A program made the translations under genes and the position numbers. A stretch of DNA of 40,405 bases from Halobacteriales archaeon QS_8_65_32 (lineage in GTDB: Archaea; Halobacteriota; Halobacteria; Halobacteriales; Halococcaceae): contig PXRY01000046.1 in NCBI GenBank assembly GCA_003022925.1, forward strand, positions 10,053 through 50,457, in the 5' to 3' direction. Under the pieces are notes generated by a model, which saw only the letters and a program-made list of their open reading frames with translations, had not been told where the DNA came from and made no database searches. This document shows positions 1-8,973 of this stretch, piece after piece (within the stretch, counting starts at the first letter, position 1; the number at the start of each line of letters is the position of its first letter).

Positions 1-349
<349 letters not shown>

Positions 350-417
350 CTAAAGCGACGCGGAGCGTGACGGAACAGAACGCAACGGTCTTTGGGTATC
401 GACGGCGTACCGAACTC

Positions 418-1383
418 ATGACCTTCGAACGGCTCCCGACACATCCGACCGCCGAGGGGCTGATCGACAAGGCGTTCTCGCGGGCGGCCCGGGCGGGCAG
501 GGCGAAATCCGGCCTCGAAGCCCAGCAGTCGATGCTCCAGACCGCTTCCAATATCCTCGGCGACAACTTAGAGAACCTCGTGCGCCAATGGCCCGACTTC
601 GGCCGGATCAACCGCTTCTACTACGAGTTGGCCGACGCCCTCGTGAGCGTCGACGAGGTGCGACAGAGCCTTTCGGAACTCTCGTGGGCGAGCAAGCAGT
701 GCCAGGAAATCAAAAGCGAGTACCAGGGTCGCCTGCGCGGCGAGGTCGAGACCGCCCGGAAGCTCAGAAAGCAGGCCTTCGCCCGGCTCGCCGACGTCGT
801 CGAGGAGGTAGACGCCGACCTCGCCCGGCTCGGCGAGGCCAGGGACGTCCTCCGGGACCTTCCCGAGATCGACCCCGACGAACCGACGATCGTCGTCGCG
901 GGCTACCCGAACGTCGGTAAGTCCACGTTCGTCAACGAGGTCACCAATGCCCGCAACGAGACCGCGAGATATCCCTTTACCACCAAGCAGGTCCACGTCG
1001 GCCACGTCGAGGCGAACTACATCCGCTACCAGCTCGTCGACACGCCCGGCCTGCTCGATCGCGCGCCCGAGAAGCGAAACGAGATCGAGTCCCAGGCATC
1101 GAGCGCGCTGACCCACCTCGCCGACGCCGTGTTGGTGTTCGTCGACGCCTCCGAACGGTGTGGCTATCCCGTCGATGCACAACTCGCCCTCCGCGACGAA
1201 GTGAAACGGGAGTTAGATGGATTCAACGTACCGCTGCTCACGATTTGCACCAAGGCCGACGAGTCCCAGGCGATCGAAGCCGACTACTACCTGAGCGTGG
1301 CCGAGGGCGAGAACGTCGACGCGGTGTTAGAGGCCGCGATCGACGCAGTGGGCTACGAGCCGGAACTCCCCTACGAGAGCTGA
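418..1383 (+). CDS. NOG1-family GTP-binding protein
   Basis: A 321-aa GTPase of the archaeal NOG1/Obg-like type, a TRAFAC GTPase linked to large ribosomal subunit assembly. The N-terminal ~150 residues are helical and charged, as in the NOG1 N-domain. The G domain follows: GYPNVGKST (G1, about residue 161), VDTPGL (G3, about 206) and TKAD (G4, about 277, where NKXD is the usual form). The ORF track starts at 175, but the upstream part is Arg- and Ser-rich and unlike the protein. The ATG at 418 gives MTFERLPTHPTAEGLIDKAF, a normal NOG1 start. The C-terminal NOG-C region of eukaryotic NOG1 is absent, as in other archaeal members. Its 3' end overlaps the convergent TIGR00341 gene by 13 nt. Confidence 0.9.
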   Translation: MTFERLPTHPTAEGLIDKAFSRAARAGRAKSGLEAQQSMLQTASNILGDNLENLVRQWPDFGRINRFYYELADALVSVDEVRQSLSELSWASKQCQEIKSEYQGRLRGEVETARKLRKQAFARLADVVEEVDADLARLGEARDVLRDLPEIDPDEPTIVVAGYPNVGKSTFVNEVTNARNETARYPFTTKQVHVGHVEANYIRYQLVDTPGLLDRAPEKRNEIESQASSALTHLADAVLVFVDASERCGYPVDAQLALRDEVKRELDGFNVPLLTICTKADESQAIEADYYLSVAEGENVDAVLEAAIDAVGYEPELPYES

Positions 1384-2864
1384 CTCGCCCGCCCGCCAGT
1401 CCCCGCTCGATCGTTCGCGATCGAGCGGCCCCGCTCGACGTCGAGGCCGGATCGGTGCTGGATCGACGCCGAATCGACGTCGGGTCGATGCCGGATCGAC
1501 GTCGGGTCGGCCGCCCGTTCGTACCGACCGTGTGCCCGGGCGACCGACGTTTCCTTAGGGCCGCTCGTTCGCTGGTAGGTGCGAAAGCGAACGGTAACGG
1601 TCACGCTCGGGTCGGTCGCCGCCGCGATACGTCGATAGAGGCGTGCGGAAAGACGGGGATACGACGCGTTCGCGTTCTTGACGAGGGTGACGCTGACGCT
1701 TTCGGGACTCGCGAACGGATCGGTACCGCCGTACTGCGTGCGGATCGAGACGACGCTCAGGCTCTCGTATCGCGGCTCGTCGAGAACGCCTTCGACCTCG
1801 CCGGTCACTGCGTGCTGGAAGGTCGCTTGCTCGTAGGTCGCGACGCCGGCGACACAGACCCCGAGGACAATGATCGCGACCGTCGCGACGGCCGCTCGGG
1901 TCGTCTCCCCGCTGCCGAGCAGCGCCGGGTCGAACTCCCGGGACCGATAGAGCACCCATAAGGTAACGTACATTGCGAGGTTGATCGCCGCCATCGTGCT
2001 TACGAGCAACGCGGCCGCGCCGAGGGCGAGCAGTCCTTCGCCCCACACCGCCGCGATGCCGACGACCGCCGCCGCCGGGATGAGCGCCGCGGCGATCATC
2101 ACGCCGACGAGCGAGCTCGTTCCCTTCGTCGTGAGGCCGAACGCGGCAGCCGCTCCTGCCGCCGTTCCGACGATGATCGACGGAACCCCCGGTGCCATCC
2201 GAACGCTGACTAATTCGATGCCGTCGATGTCGAGCGGGGTCGGCATGAAGCCGCTGTAGAACATAAAGGCACTGAGCGCGGCCGCGCCGAGAACCGCGGC
2301 GAGGAGGCCGAGCGCCTGGATGCGAATGCTCTCTACGACCATCGCGCGATCGCCGGTGATACCCCCAACGGCAGCGGTGAGCGTCGGTCCGACGAGGGGG
2401 GCGATCACCATCGAGCCGACGACGATCGCCGGTGAGTCGACGAGCAGTCCCAGTGCGGCGATGATCGTAGAAAGGAAGACCATCGCCGCGTAGGAGGCGG
2501 GGTCTTGACTGAGATTGCGAGCCTTCGAGCGTAGTTCCGGCGGGCGAAGCGGGTCGTAGTCGGTCGCGTATCGATCCCGTAGGGTTTCGGTGTGGGGCGT
2601 GACGGCGTTCTCGGCGGTGAGTATTACGACGTACTCGTCGTCGAGGCCGGCCTCGCGGGTCGCGTCGAGGACGTCGCCGAGGCCGTCGGTCGGCACCGGG
2701 AACTCGACGATCGCGTTGCCGGCCGAGTCGCCGCCGGATTCGCCTGATTCGCCTGTCGACGCGCCCGCACCCTCGGTGAGAACGAAGTCGACGTCCTTCT
2801 CGCCCAGCGCCTCGACGATCGAATCGCGGTTCTCGTTCGTGACGAGCGCCCTGACGAGTCGCAC
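1371..2864 (-). CDS. TIGR00341/DUF389 family membrane protein
   Basis: A 497-aa integral membrane protein. The N-terminal ~110 residues form a small soluble domain with a Gly/Ser-rich loop (GASTGESGESGGDS). A membrane region follows (about residues 125-350) with the DUF389 hallmark of small-residue-rich helices, e.g. SPAIVVGSMVIAPLVGPTLT. A C-terminal soluble domain follows. The function of the family is unknown; it is common in haloarchaea. The start is GTG at 2864, giving MRLVRALV, the usual beginning. The family normally ends soon after the soluble domain, but this copy carries ~45 extra Arg/Ser/His-rich residues encoded by an 11-bp tandem repeat, running into the 3' end of the NOG1 gene. 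The tail may be a recent extension after loss of a stop codon. Confidence 0.85.
   Translation of the reverse strand: MRLVRALVTNENRDSIVEALGEKDVDFVLTEGAGASTGESGESGGDSAGNAIVEFPVPTDGLGDVLDATREAGLDDEYVVILTAENAVTPHTETLRDRYATDYDPLRPPELRSKARNLSQDPASYAAMVFLSTIIAALGLLVDSPAIVVGSMVIAPLVGPTLTAAVGGITGDRAMVVESIRIQALGLLAAVLGAAALSAFMFYSGFMPTPLDIDGIELVSVRMAPGVPSIIVGTAAGAAAAFGLTTKGTSSLVGVMIAAALIPAAAVVGIAAVWGEGLLALGAAALLVSTMAAINLAMYVTLWVLYRSREFDPALLGSGETTRAAVATVAIIVLGVCVAGVATYEQATFQHAVTGEVEGVLDEPRYESLSVVSIRTQYGGTDPFASPESVSVTLVKNANASYPRLSARLYRRIAAATDPSVTVTVRFRTYQRTSGPKETSVARAHGRYERAADPTSIRHRPDVDSASIQHRSGLDVERGRSIANDRAGTGGRASQLS
1440..1505. repeat. 11-bp tandem repeat, six units, inside a coding tail
   Basis: Six consecutive 11-nt units fit the consensus RTCGAYGCCGG: GTCGAGGCCGG, ATCGGTGCTGG, ATCGACGCCGA, ATCGACGTCGG, GTCGATGCCGG and ATCGACGTCGG. 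On the minus strand they encode the extra C-terminal tail of the TIGR00341 protein. Because 11 is not a multiple of three, the peptide repeats only every three units (SIRHRPDVDSA / SIQHRSGLDVE). Confidence 0.8.
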
Positions 2865-3277
2865 GGCTACCTCGGCCTATCCCGTCGAGGTTCTTGAGCG
2901 CCCGCTCGCAATCGCTTGCTCCGCTCCCCGTTCGAATCGAACACGGTCGATCGCCGACGGTCGAGGTTGTAGCTGTGATGCCTGCACACGACGGGTCGAC
3001 GGTTCGAAGGTCGAAACGCCGGAACGCTTCGGGCTGCCACCGACGGGCCAGTATGACGGAATCGGATCGGACGAAGGCGATCGCTTTCGGATCGAGACGG
3101 GTCGGGACGAATCGAGTCGGAGTGGTGTCGAATCGATCGGAGTCGAGTCGGGGCGATATCGAGTGGGGGTAATGGCGAGTTAGGGTAGTGCTAAGTCGAG
3201 ACGGCATCGGTCCGTTCGATCGGGAGCGAACGACCACGAGTCGCGAGAGCTAACCGTTCCGGGCCGGGAGAACGCAC
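2865..3277. other. Gene-free stretch with degenerate TCGAGTCGG-type repeats
   Basis: No convincing gene lies between the TIGR00341 and engB starts. ORFs here are shadows with Arg/Ser-rich products. The part from about 3090 to 3180 is a purine-skewed run of imperfect TCGAGTCGG/ATCGAGACGGG units, probably decayed tandem repeats. It must also hold the two divergent promoters, but I cannot point to a clear TATA box for either. Confidence 0.5.
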
Positions 3278-3895
3278 ATGTTCGACGGTCGTCCTGATCG
3301 AAGCGCCGAAGTCCTCTTGTGCGGACGGTCGAACGTCGGCAAATCGACCCTCCTGCGGGAACTCACCGGTCACGATTTCGCGACCGGCCGGAAACCCGGC
3401 GTGACGCGCGCGCCGAACTTCTTCGACTGGCACGAAGCCGACTTCACGCTTACCGACATGCCCGGCTTCGGCTTCATGAAAGGCGTCCCCGAAAAGGCCC
3501 GCGAGGAGATCAAGACCGACATCGTTCGGTATATCGAGGCCAATAGCGAGGCAATCCTCGTCGCCGTGCTCGTCGTCGATGGCAAAAGCGCCGTCGAGAT
3601 CATCGATCGCCACGCAGAACGCGGCGAACTCCCTCACGACGTCGAGTTGTTCGGTTTCCTGCAGGAACTCGACATCCCGACCGTCGTCGCTGTGAACAAA
3701 GTAGATAAAATCGACGACGTGGACGCCCGCCTCGACGCGCTCTGTGATCGGCTCGGACTGTTCCCGCCCTGGCAGCAGTGGCGCGAGACGATCGCGCCGA
3801 TCAGCGCGAAGCGCGGGAACGTAGACGCCCTCACCGACGCCGTCCGCACGCACCTCCACGAGCAACAGCGCGACGACCTCTTTCAGTTCTTCTAG
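3278..3895 (+). CDS. engB: GTP-binding protein EngB (YihA/YsxC family)
   Basis: A 205-aa TRAFAC-class GTPase of the EngB family, which acts in late assembly of the large ribosomal subunit in bacteria; haloarchaea carry a homologue. G1 is GRSNVGKST (about residue 14), followed by the family-specific GVTRAP threonine motif (G2). G3 is DMPGFGF and G4 is NKVD (about 146). SAKRG near residue 182 is the G5 loop. Length matches the family. The ATG at 3278 gives [19 protein letters not shown], placing G1 at the expected distance. Transcription is towards the arylsulfotransferase-like gene, and a T-rich stretch follows the stop. Confidence 0.93.
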   Translation: MFDGRPDRSAEVLLCGRSNVGKSTLLRELTGHDFATGRKPGVTRAPNFFDWHEADFTLTDMPGFGFMKGVPEKAREEIKTDIVRYIEANSEAILVAVLVVDGKSAVEIIDRHAERGELPHDVELFGFLQELDIPTVVAVNKVDKIDDVDARLDALCDRLGLFPPWQQWRETIAPISAKRGNVDALTDAVRTHLHEQQRDDLFQFF

Positions 3896-3904
3896 GGCGC
3901 GCAC

Positions 3905-3924
3905 CTTTTCACTCGCACTTTTTT
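3905..3924 (+). terminator. Probable T-tract terminator after engB
   Basis: Two T-tracts follow the engB stop, TTTT at 3906-3909 and TTTTTT at 3919-3924. Archaeal termination depends on U-rich tracts, helped by aCPSF1, which is itself encoded in this window. Confidence 0.45.
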
Positions 3925-3982
3925 CTCGTCGGGTGCGCTCACTGCGTTCGCGCACCGCTCCTCCAAAAATCTGCATCAAAGA

Positions 3983-4018
3983 GCCGCGACCCTCGCTCCC
4001 TTCGGTCGCTCGGTCGCG
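3983..4018. repeat. Inverted repeat CCGCGACC/GGTCGCGG
   Basis: A perfect 8-bp stem (3983-3990 with 4011-4018) encloses a 20-nt loop containing CTCGCTCCCTTCGGTCGCTC, a motif type that recurs in gaps of this window. It lies between the convergent engB and arylsulfotransferase-like genes and may help end transcription from both. Confidence 0.55.
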
Positions 4019-4105
4019 GGGAACCGCTCGTTCACGCCTCCGGCGTTCGCTCGCGGATGCGACTGCCTCCGACCGGCGGTTCGTCTCCTTCGCTGGACGC
4101 GATCA

Positions 4106-5371
4106 TTAGCGGGTTTGATACACTTCGAAGAGCGCGCCGACGCCGGCCAGCGCGCCGAGCGCAAGCAGGTACGGGGAGAGCCAACCGGGGATCGTGTACT
4201 TAAGCAGCGTGAGGCCGTACTCCGCTATGTCGACGACCGACGAGGCCTCGCTCTCCTGTGAGCGCAACGCCGCCCCCTCGGCCGTCGGCCGATCGCTCGA
4301 TCCCTCGCCCGCCCGGCTCGCGTTCAGGCGATCGGCGTCGTAGGGCAACCCACCGGTTTCGACCGCCCAGACGACCGCTCCACTACCGTCGACTTCCACG
4401 ATCCGGTCGTTGTACGAGTCGGTGATCAGAGTGTGACCGTTCCCCAAACGGTCCGCGTCCCGCGGCCAGTCGAGCCGGCCGCTCCCGCCGACCGTCCAGA
4501 CGACCTCCCCGCTTCTATCGAGTTCGACCACCCGATCTCCCTTCGAGTCGGCGACGAGCAGGTGGCCCTCCGCGAGCCGATCGGGGTTGTGCTGTTCGTA
4601 GAGCGGGCCGCGTTCGGCCGCGGTGGCGTCGTAGTCGTTCGGTCCGACGATCGGCGTTACTCCGACAGACCCGTTCGGCTCCACGCGCAGTTCGACGACG
4701 GTATCGAAGTTCCGCAGGCTCACCTGAAATACACCAGGACCGAGCCGGTCGATGTCATTGATGTGCGTCCAGTCGCCTTCGGGGCCCATCTCGGGGGGTC
4801 GATCGTAAGTCTCGTTGGCCGACCACCGCCACTGGATCTCGCCCGCTCGATCGACGGCGAACACCCGATCGTTGCCCATGTCGACGAACACCCAGCGGGC
4901 CTCCCCGTTCACCCGGTAGCGATCGACATCGTGCAGTTCGTGTTCGTGGCGTTCGACGTCGTACCAGGCGTACTCCCACTCCGTAGCCTTGTTCTCGCGG
5001 TCGACGATACGCACCGCGTTGCGGACACACCCCGGCGTGCCGTCGTCGCGAAACCGGGACGGACACTCGGTGTCGGGCACTGTCGACGCGCCGGCGATCT
5101 GCACGCGCTCCTCACCGAGGGCCTCGACGTCGAACACGTCGTCGAACTTCTCGTACCTCCAGAGCACCTCGCCGGCAGGAGAGAGTTCGATCGCCCGCCC
5201 CTCCTCGTGATACCCCTGAAGACCGACGAGCGTGGTATGAGTGGGTCGCTCGCGATCGACGGTAAGCCGTGGACCGGCGGGCGCGTCGAGGAATCCGACT
5301 GAGCCGAGCGCGAGCGCCAGGGCGCAGACCGCGGCGAGAAGGTAGACGCGGTCCCGGTTCGATCCTGACAT
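4106..5371 (-). CDS. Arylsulfotransferase (ASST)-like membrane-anchored beta-propeller
   Basis: A 421-aa protein with an N-terminal membrane anchor (VYLLAAVCALALALGSVGFL, about residues 8-27), an extracytoplasmic propeller and a C-terminal membrane helix (about 395-415). The propeller repeats look like ASST/NHL blades: GEVLWRYEKFDDVFDVEAL, HINDIDRLGPGVFQVSLRNF, and later RDADRLGNGHTLITDSYNDR with VEVDGSGAVVW. ASST enzymes move sulfate from aryl sulfates to acceptors through a catalytic histidine. I cannot confirm the catalytic His here, so activity is uncertain. The ORF track begins 38 codons earlier, but the first stretch is Arg-rich; the ATG at 5371 puts the signal anchor at the N terminus. 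A single-gene unit, convergent with engB. Confidence 0.75.
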   Translation of the reverse strand: MSGSNRDRVYLLAAVCALALALGSVGFLDAPAGPRLTVDRERPTHTTLVGLQGYHEEGRAIELSPAGEVLWRYEKFDDVFDVEALGEERVQIAGASTVPDTECPSRFRDDGTPGCVRNAVRIVDRENKATEWEYAWYDVERHEHELHDVDRYRVNGEARWVFVDMGNDRVFAVDRAGEIQWRWSANETYDRPPEMGPEGDWTHINDIDRLGPGVFQVSLRNFDTVVELRVEPNGSVGVTPIVGPNDYDATAAERGPLYEQHNPDRLAEGHLLVADSKGDRVVELDRSGEVVWTVGGSGRLDWPRDADRLGNGHTLITDSYNDRIVEVDGSGAVVWAVETGGLPYDADRLNASRAGEGSSDRPTAEGAALRSQESEASSVVDIAEYGLTLLKYTIPGWLSPYLLALGALAGVGALFEVYQTR

Positions 5372-5521
5372 GGTTCGATCGGCGAAACAGGCGTCGGTGA
5401 GGCCTGACCGGCGAGCGGCTAACGTGTTTCGGTCGCGTACCGCGTCGTTCGGATCACGACTGGACGGCCGTTCGACCGATGGCACAAGACTCCTCGGGCA
5501 TCCCTGTCGGTCGACGACGTA

Positions 5522-7351
5522 TCAGGGAGCGTAGTAGTACTCGCCCTGGCGTTTCTGCTCACGGTCGAGTTGGCTGTCGGGCTTGTTGATCCGCGGACGA
5601 CCCATCCGCTCGTCCCGGCGGAAGGTCACGTCGAGATCCGACAGGAAGGCGTTCATGCCCTCGCGCATCTCGACGGGCTGGCTCGCGTGGCCCCGCTCGG
5701 TTGGTTCGCCCTCGAACACCAGCAGGCGATCGGCGAGCAAGTCCATCATGTAGATGTCGTGGTCGATTACCATTACCGTCTTGTCCTTGTTCTCTGCCGA
5801 GCGGCGAATCGTTCGGGTGGCCTGCACGCGCTGTTCGACATCGAGGTGGGCGGAAGGTTCGTCCAAGAGGTAGAGGTCAGCGTCTTCGGAGAGACAGGCG
5901 GCGATCGCGACCCGCTGGCGCTCGCCGCCCGATAAGTCCACTAAGGTCTGTTCCATCAGCCGTTCTAACTGGAGCGGGCGGGCGATCTCGGTGGTCCAGT
6001 ACGACGAGCCGAAGTCGCTCGTGATCGACGAGAGGAACGCGTCGACTCTGATGGGTTCGTCGCCCTCCAAGTACTGCGGTTTGTACGCGATGTCGAGCGC
6101 TTCGGGAGGGGTCCCGTCGTCGGGCGCGAGCCGGCCAGCGAGCAGCTCCGCGAAGGTCGATTTGCCGATCCCGTTCGGCCCGACGACACCCAAGACCTCG
6201 CTCTCCCGGATCGTCCCGCCGTCGACCGCCAAGGAGAACTCCCCATCGCCGTAGGACTTCGACAGGTCGGGATAGTCGATCAGTGACTGCCCTCGGCTCA
6301 CCTCGCGGGGCGCGTGGCGCTCGAACTCGATCGCTTCGGGGCGGATCCGCATGTTCTCGGCGTCGAGATACCCCCCGAGGTACTGGTTGATCCCCTGGCG
6401 GGTGGACTTCGGGCTCGTGATCACGCCGAAGGCTCCCGGTTCGCCGTAGGCCACGTGGACCGTGTCACAGAGCAGGTCTAAGATCGCGAGATCGTGCTCA
6501 ACGACCAGCATCGACCGGTCGCCCGACTCCGCGAGATCGCGGATCAGCCGTGCGGCGGCCATCCGCTGACCGATGTCGAGATACGGGGTGATCTCGTCTA
6601 AGAAGTAGAAGTCGGCGTCGCGTGCGAGCGTCGCTGCGAGTGCCACCCGCTGGAGTTCCCCGCCCGAGAGGGTCTCGATGCCCTGGTCCAGCACCGGCGC
6701 GATCGACAGGCCCGAGACGAGTTCGTCGATCGCGCCGCGCTCGTCGACACCCGCTAGTAGGTCCTCGGTGTTGCCCGAAAACCGCTCGGGGATGCCGTCG
6801 ACGTACTGTGGTTTCCGGGCAACGGTCACGTCGCCGTCGCGCAACTCCTCTAAGAACCCCTGGAGTTCGGTGCCGCGGTACTCTTCCAGGATCGCCTCCC
6901 ACGACGGCGGGTTGCTCCACTCCCCTAAGTTCGGCGCGATCTCCTCGGCCAAAATGCGGACGGCCGTGGTCTTGCCGATCCCGTTCGGCCCCAAGATGCC
7001 GGTAACCCGGCCCTCATGTGGGGCGGGCAGTCCATAGAGCCCGAAGGCGTTCTCGCCGTAGCGATGGACCGGGCGTTTTTCTAACTCCTGGGGAAGGTTG
7101 ATGATCTCGATCGCGTCGAAGGGACACTTCTCGACGCAGATCCCACAACTCTCGCCGAGACACAGTTCCTCGGAGATCGAGATCTGAGCGGCGCCACCCG
7201 CATATTCGTCCTCGTCTTCGAAGCGCTCCTCGCGCGTGACGATGCACTCCTCGCCCGTGCGGTTGGGCGGACAGAAGTTCGCACACTCGTAGTTACAGCG
7301 GTCGGGCTGGCAGCGATCGAGGTCGACTACGGCGATGGAATCGTCGGCCAT
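5522..7351 (-). CDS. rli1: Ribosome recycling ATPase ABCE1/Rli1
   Basis: A 609-aa twin-ABC protein that splits post-termination ribosomes in archaea and eukaryotes together with aRF1/Pelota. The N terminus has the two-cluster Fe-S region: a Cys-rich stretch (CQPDRCNYECANFCPP) and a ferredoxin motif CLGESCGICVEKCPFD. ABC1 has GPNGIGKTT (about residue 112) and LSGGELQRVALA. ABC2 has GPNGIGKST and LSGGERQRVAIA, each followed by a Walker B FLDE or LLDEP. The ORF track begins at 7777, but MADDSIAVVDLDRCQPDRCN at 7351 is the conserved start. Its ATG shares one base with the stop of the upstream EMC6-like gene (TAATG), so the two are probably co-translated. Confidence 0.97.
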   Translation of the reverse strand: MADDSIAVVDLDRCQPDRCNYECANFCPPNRTGEECIVTREERFEDEDEYAGGAAQISISEELCLGESCGICVEKCPFDAIEIINLPQELEKRPVHRYGENAFGLYGLPAPHEGRVTGILGPNGIGKTTAVRILAEEIAPNLGEWSNPPSWEAILEEYRGTELQGFLEELRDGDVTVARKPQYVDGIPERFSGNTEDLLAGVDERGAIDELVSGLSIAPVLDQGIETLSGGELQRVALAATLARDADFYFLDEITPYLDIGQRMAAARLIRDLAESGDRSMLVVEHDLAILDLLCDTVHVAYGEPGAFGVITSPKSTRQGINQYLGGYLDAENMRIRPEAIEFERHAPREVSRGQSLIDYPDLSKSYGDGEFSLAVDGGTIRESEVLGVVGPNGIGKSTFAELLAGRLAPDDGTPPEALDIAYKPQYLEGDEPIRVDAFLSSITSDFGSSYWTTEIARPLQLERLMEQTLVDLSGGERQRVAIAACLSEDADLYLLDEPSAHLDVEQRVQATRTIRRSAENKDKTVMVIDHDIYMMDLLADRLLVFEGEPTERGHASQPVEMREGMNAFLSDLDVTFRRDERMGRPRINKPDSQLDREQKRQGEYYYAP

Positions 7352-7653
7352 TACAGGGTCGTACCGGTGCTCAGCAGGATTGCCCAGGTGACGTACCAGA
7401 GCGAGAAGGTCATGAAGACGATATACAGGTAGTCCTTCGCCGAGAGGCCCTCGTTGTCGATTCCGGCGACGTTCAACAGCGGGAATTGGACGAGAACGAA
7501 CGCGCCGAGCACCGCGATGCCGAACGTGTCCTGCGGGCCGGTCGTGAGTACGGTCGTCACGAGCGCGCCCGCGACGCCCGCGAGCGTCGCGATCGACGTG
7601 ACCATCAGCCCCCGGATGTGTGACGCACGCTCGTCGAGGGTTTCGGCCGCCAT
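7351..7653 (-). CDS. EMC6-like small membrane protein
   Basis: A 100-aa protein with about three membrane helices: VTSIATLAGVAGALVTTVL, TFGIAVLGAFVLVQFPLLN and LYIVFMTFSLWYVTWAIL. The KDYLYIVFMTFSLW segment is what I associate with the haloarchaeal EMC6-like family (EMC6 is a small subunit of the eukaryotic ER membrane insertase). That assignment is from memory of the family and is not proven. The ATG at 7653 is preferred over 7680 because MAAETLDERASHIR is a normal haloarchaeal N terminus. Its stop overlaps the rli1 start by one base, so a two-gene operon of membrane protein then ribosome recycling factor is likely. Confidence 0.7.
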   Translation of the reverse strand: MAAETLDERASHIRGLMVTSIATLAGVAGALVTTVLTTGPQDTFGIAVLGAFVLVQFPLLNVAGIDNEGLSAKDYLYIVFMTFSLWYVTWAILLSTGTTL

Positions 7654-7790
7654 ACCAATAGTTCGGCCGTCCGGCTTCAAAAGCCGTTCGTTCCGATAGC
7701 CGCACGCCGTTTCCCGGTCGCTGTCGCTCGCGGCTGGGGCCCTTCGCGTCGGTCGGCGGCGGACGAAGCCGGAGCACGGTCGTGGGCCCT

Positions 7791-8828
7791 TTAGGGGAGC
7801 GTGAGGGTGAGACAGCGCACCGACCCGCCGGCTTTCAGGAACTCGTCGGTCGCGACCTCCCGTACCTCGAACCCGGCGTCGGCGACCGCCGCCGTCGTCT
7901 CGGGGGTGCCGGCTCCGAGGACGACCGTCTCGCCGTCGATCGAGTGGCAGTTACACGCGAGCCCCTCGATCGACTCGTGCGCCGGAGCGCGGAGAACGCG
8001 ATCGAAGACCGACGCGATGCGAGTTTGACTCGTCTCGGTGAACGCGTCGGGTTGGATCAGGACGGTCTCCGCGTCGAGCGGCGCGAAACAGACGTCTAAG
8101 TGATAGTAGTAGGGGTTGGAGAGTTCGAGTTCCAGTATCGGAACGTCGAGTTCCGCCGCGAGCGCGTCGTATGCCCGTCGATCGGTGCGAAGCCCGTAAC
8201 CGCCCCACAGCAGTCGTTTGCCGGGGTGCCAGATCGCATCACCCGTGCCCTCGAACGCGATGCCGTCGGGAAGTCGGCGAACGTCGTAGCCCTGCTCGTG
8301 ACACCACGCCGCGAGGTACGCCGGTTCGCCAGCGCGCTCGGCCGTCGCCATCGACGCGAGGACCACGCTCTCGCCCTCCGCGGCCCCGACGCCGTGGTTC
8401 GCACAGAAGACCAGATCCGGAAACGCAGCGGGCGACGCGGGCGATGCCGACACCGACGACGCCGATGGCACTGACGACGCCGCTTCGTTGGTCGCTTGGT
8501 CGCTGCCGTCGACGGCGGCCTCGCTTTCGTCAGTGTACTCGCGGTCGCCGCCGTCACGAGCGAGGTCGCCGACCGCCGGGGCGAGCGCCGCGGGGTCGAG
8601 TACGCACACTTCGCCGTGGCCCCCGTAGATCTCTCGAAGGGCGTGCCACTGCGCAGTTGCCCGCGTGCGGTCGACCCGCCCGCCCATGTGAGGGTTGATC
8701 CGGTAGCGAACGTCGAAGAATTCCGGGCGGACGAGGAGCGTTCGCCGGTGGGCCGGCCGGGCGGGGAGATCGGCGGCGTCGAACGGAACCGTCTCGGCGG
8801 GGGCGTATGAGCGGGGTTCGAGGGACAT
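7791..8828 (-). CDS. Dimethylarginine dimethylaminohydrolase/amidinotransferase-fold hydrolase
   Basis: A 345-aa pentein-fold enzyme of the guanidine-modifying superfamily (DDAH, arginine deiminase, amidinotransferase). Visible active-site elements are FPDLVFCANHG (substrate-binding Asp/Asn loop), FEGTGDAIW (Glu), NPYYYHLDVCFAPL (catalytic His) and GGSVRCLTL near the C terminus (nucleophilic Cys). Substrate is unknown; DDAH-like proteins release citrulline from methylarginines. An insert of ~45 Ser/Ala/Asp-rich residues lies just before the first catalytic loop and is absent from typical relatives. The start at 8828 (MSLEPRSYAP) is preferred over 8852. It is a single gene with convergent neighbours only at a distance. 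Confidence 0.82.
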   Translation of the reverse strand: MSLEPRSYAPAETVPFDAADLPARPAHRRTLLVRPEFFDVRYRINPHMGGRVDRTRATAQWHALREIYGGHGEVCVLDPAALAPAVGDLARDGGDREYTDESEAAVDGSDQATNEAASSVPSASSVSASPASPAAFPDLVFCANHGVGAAEGESVVLASMATAERAGEPAYLAAWCHEQGYDVRRLPDGIAFEGTGDAIWHPGKRLLWGGYGLRTDRRAYDALAAELDVPILELELSNPYYYHLDVCFAPLDAETVLIQPDAFTETSQTRIASVFDRVLRAPAHESIEGLACNCHSIDGETVVLGAGTPETTAAVADAGFEVREVATDEFLKAGGSVRCLTLTLP

Positions 8829-8973
8829 CCGTACGTAAATTTCGCTCAACAACGTGAGTATTTTGTGGCATCGATCGAATAGAACGACGATCGTAGTGAA
8901 GCAGCGTAACGAAGATGCCCTTCGACGGGTTCGAAGCCGGTGGGCGAGGGTCGGTGGCGGGGGTCACTGCGAG

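Noticed and set aside
1555-3237. 560-aa minus-strand ORF over the TIGR00341 gene
   Set aside because: It is a frame shadow with very high Arg content (RRGRRRSRR-like), while the overlapping frame encodes a clear membrane protein.
2865-3277. Tandem TCGAGTCGG units as a CRISPR-like array
   Set aside because: Units are short, degenerate and without regular unique spacers.
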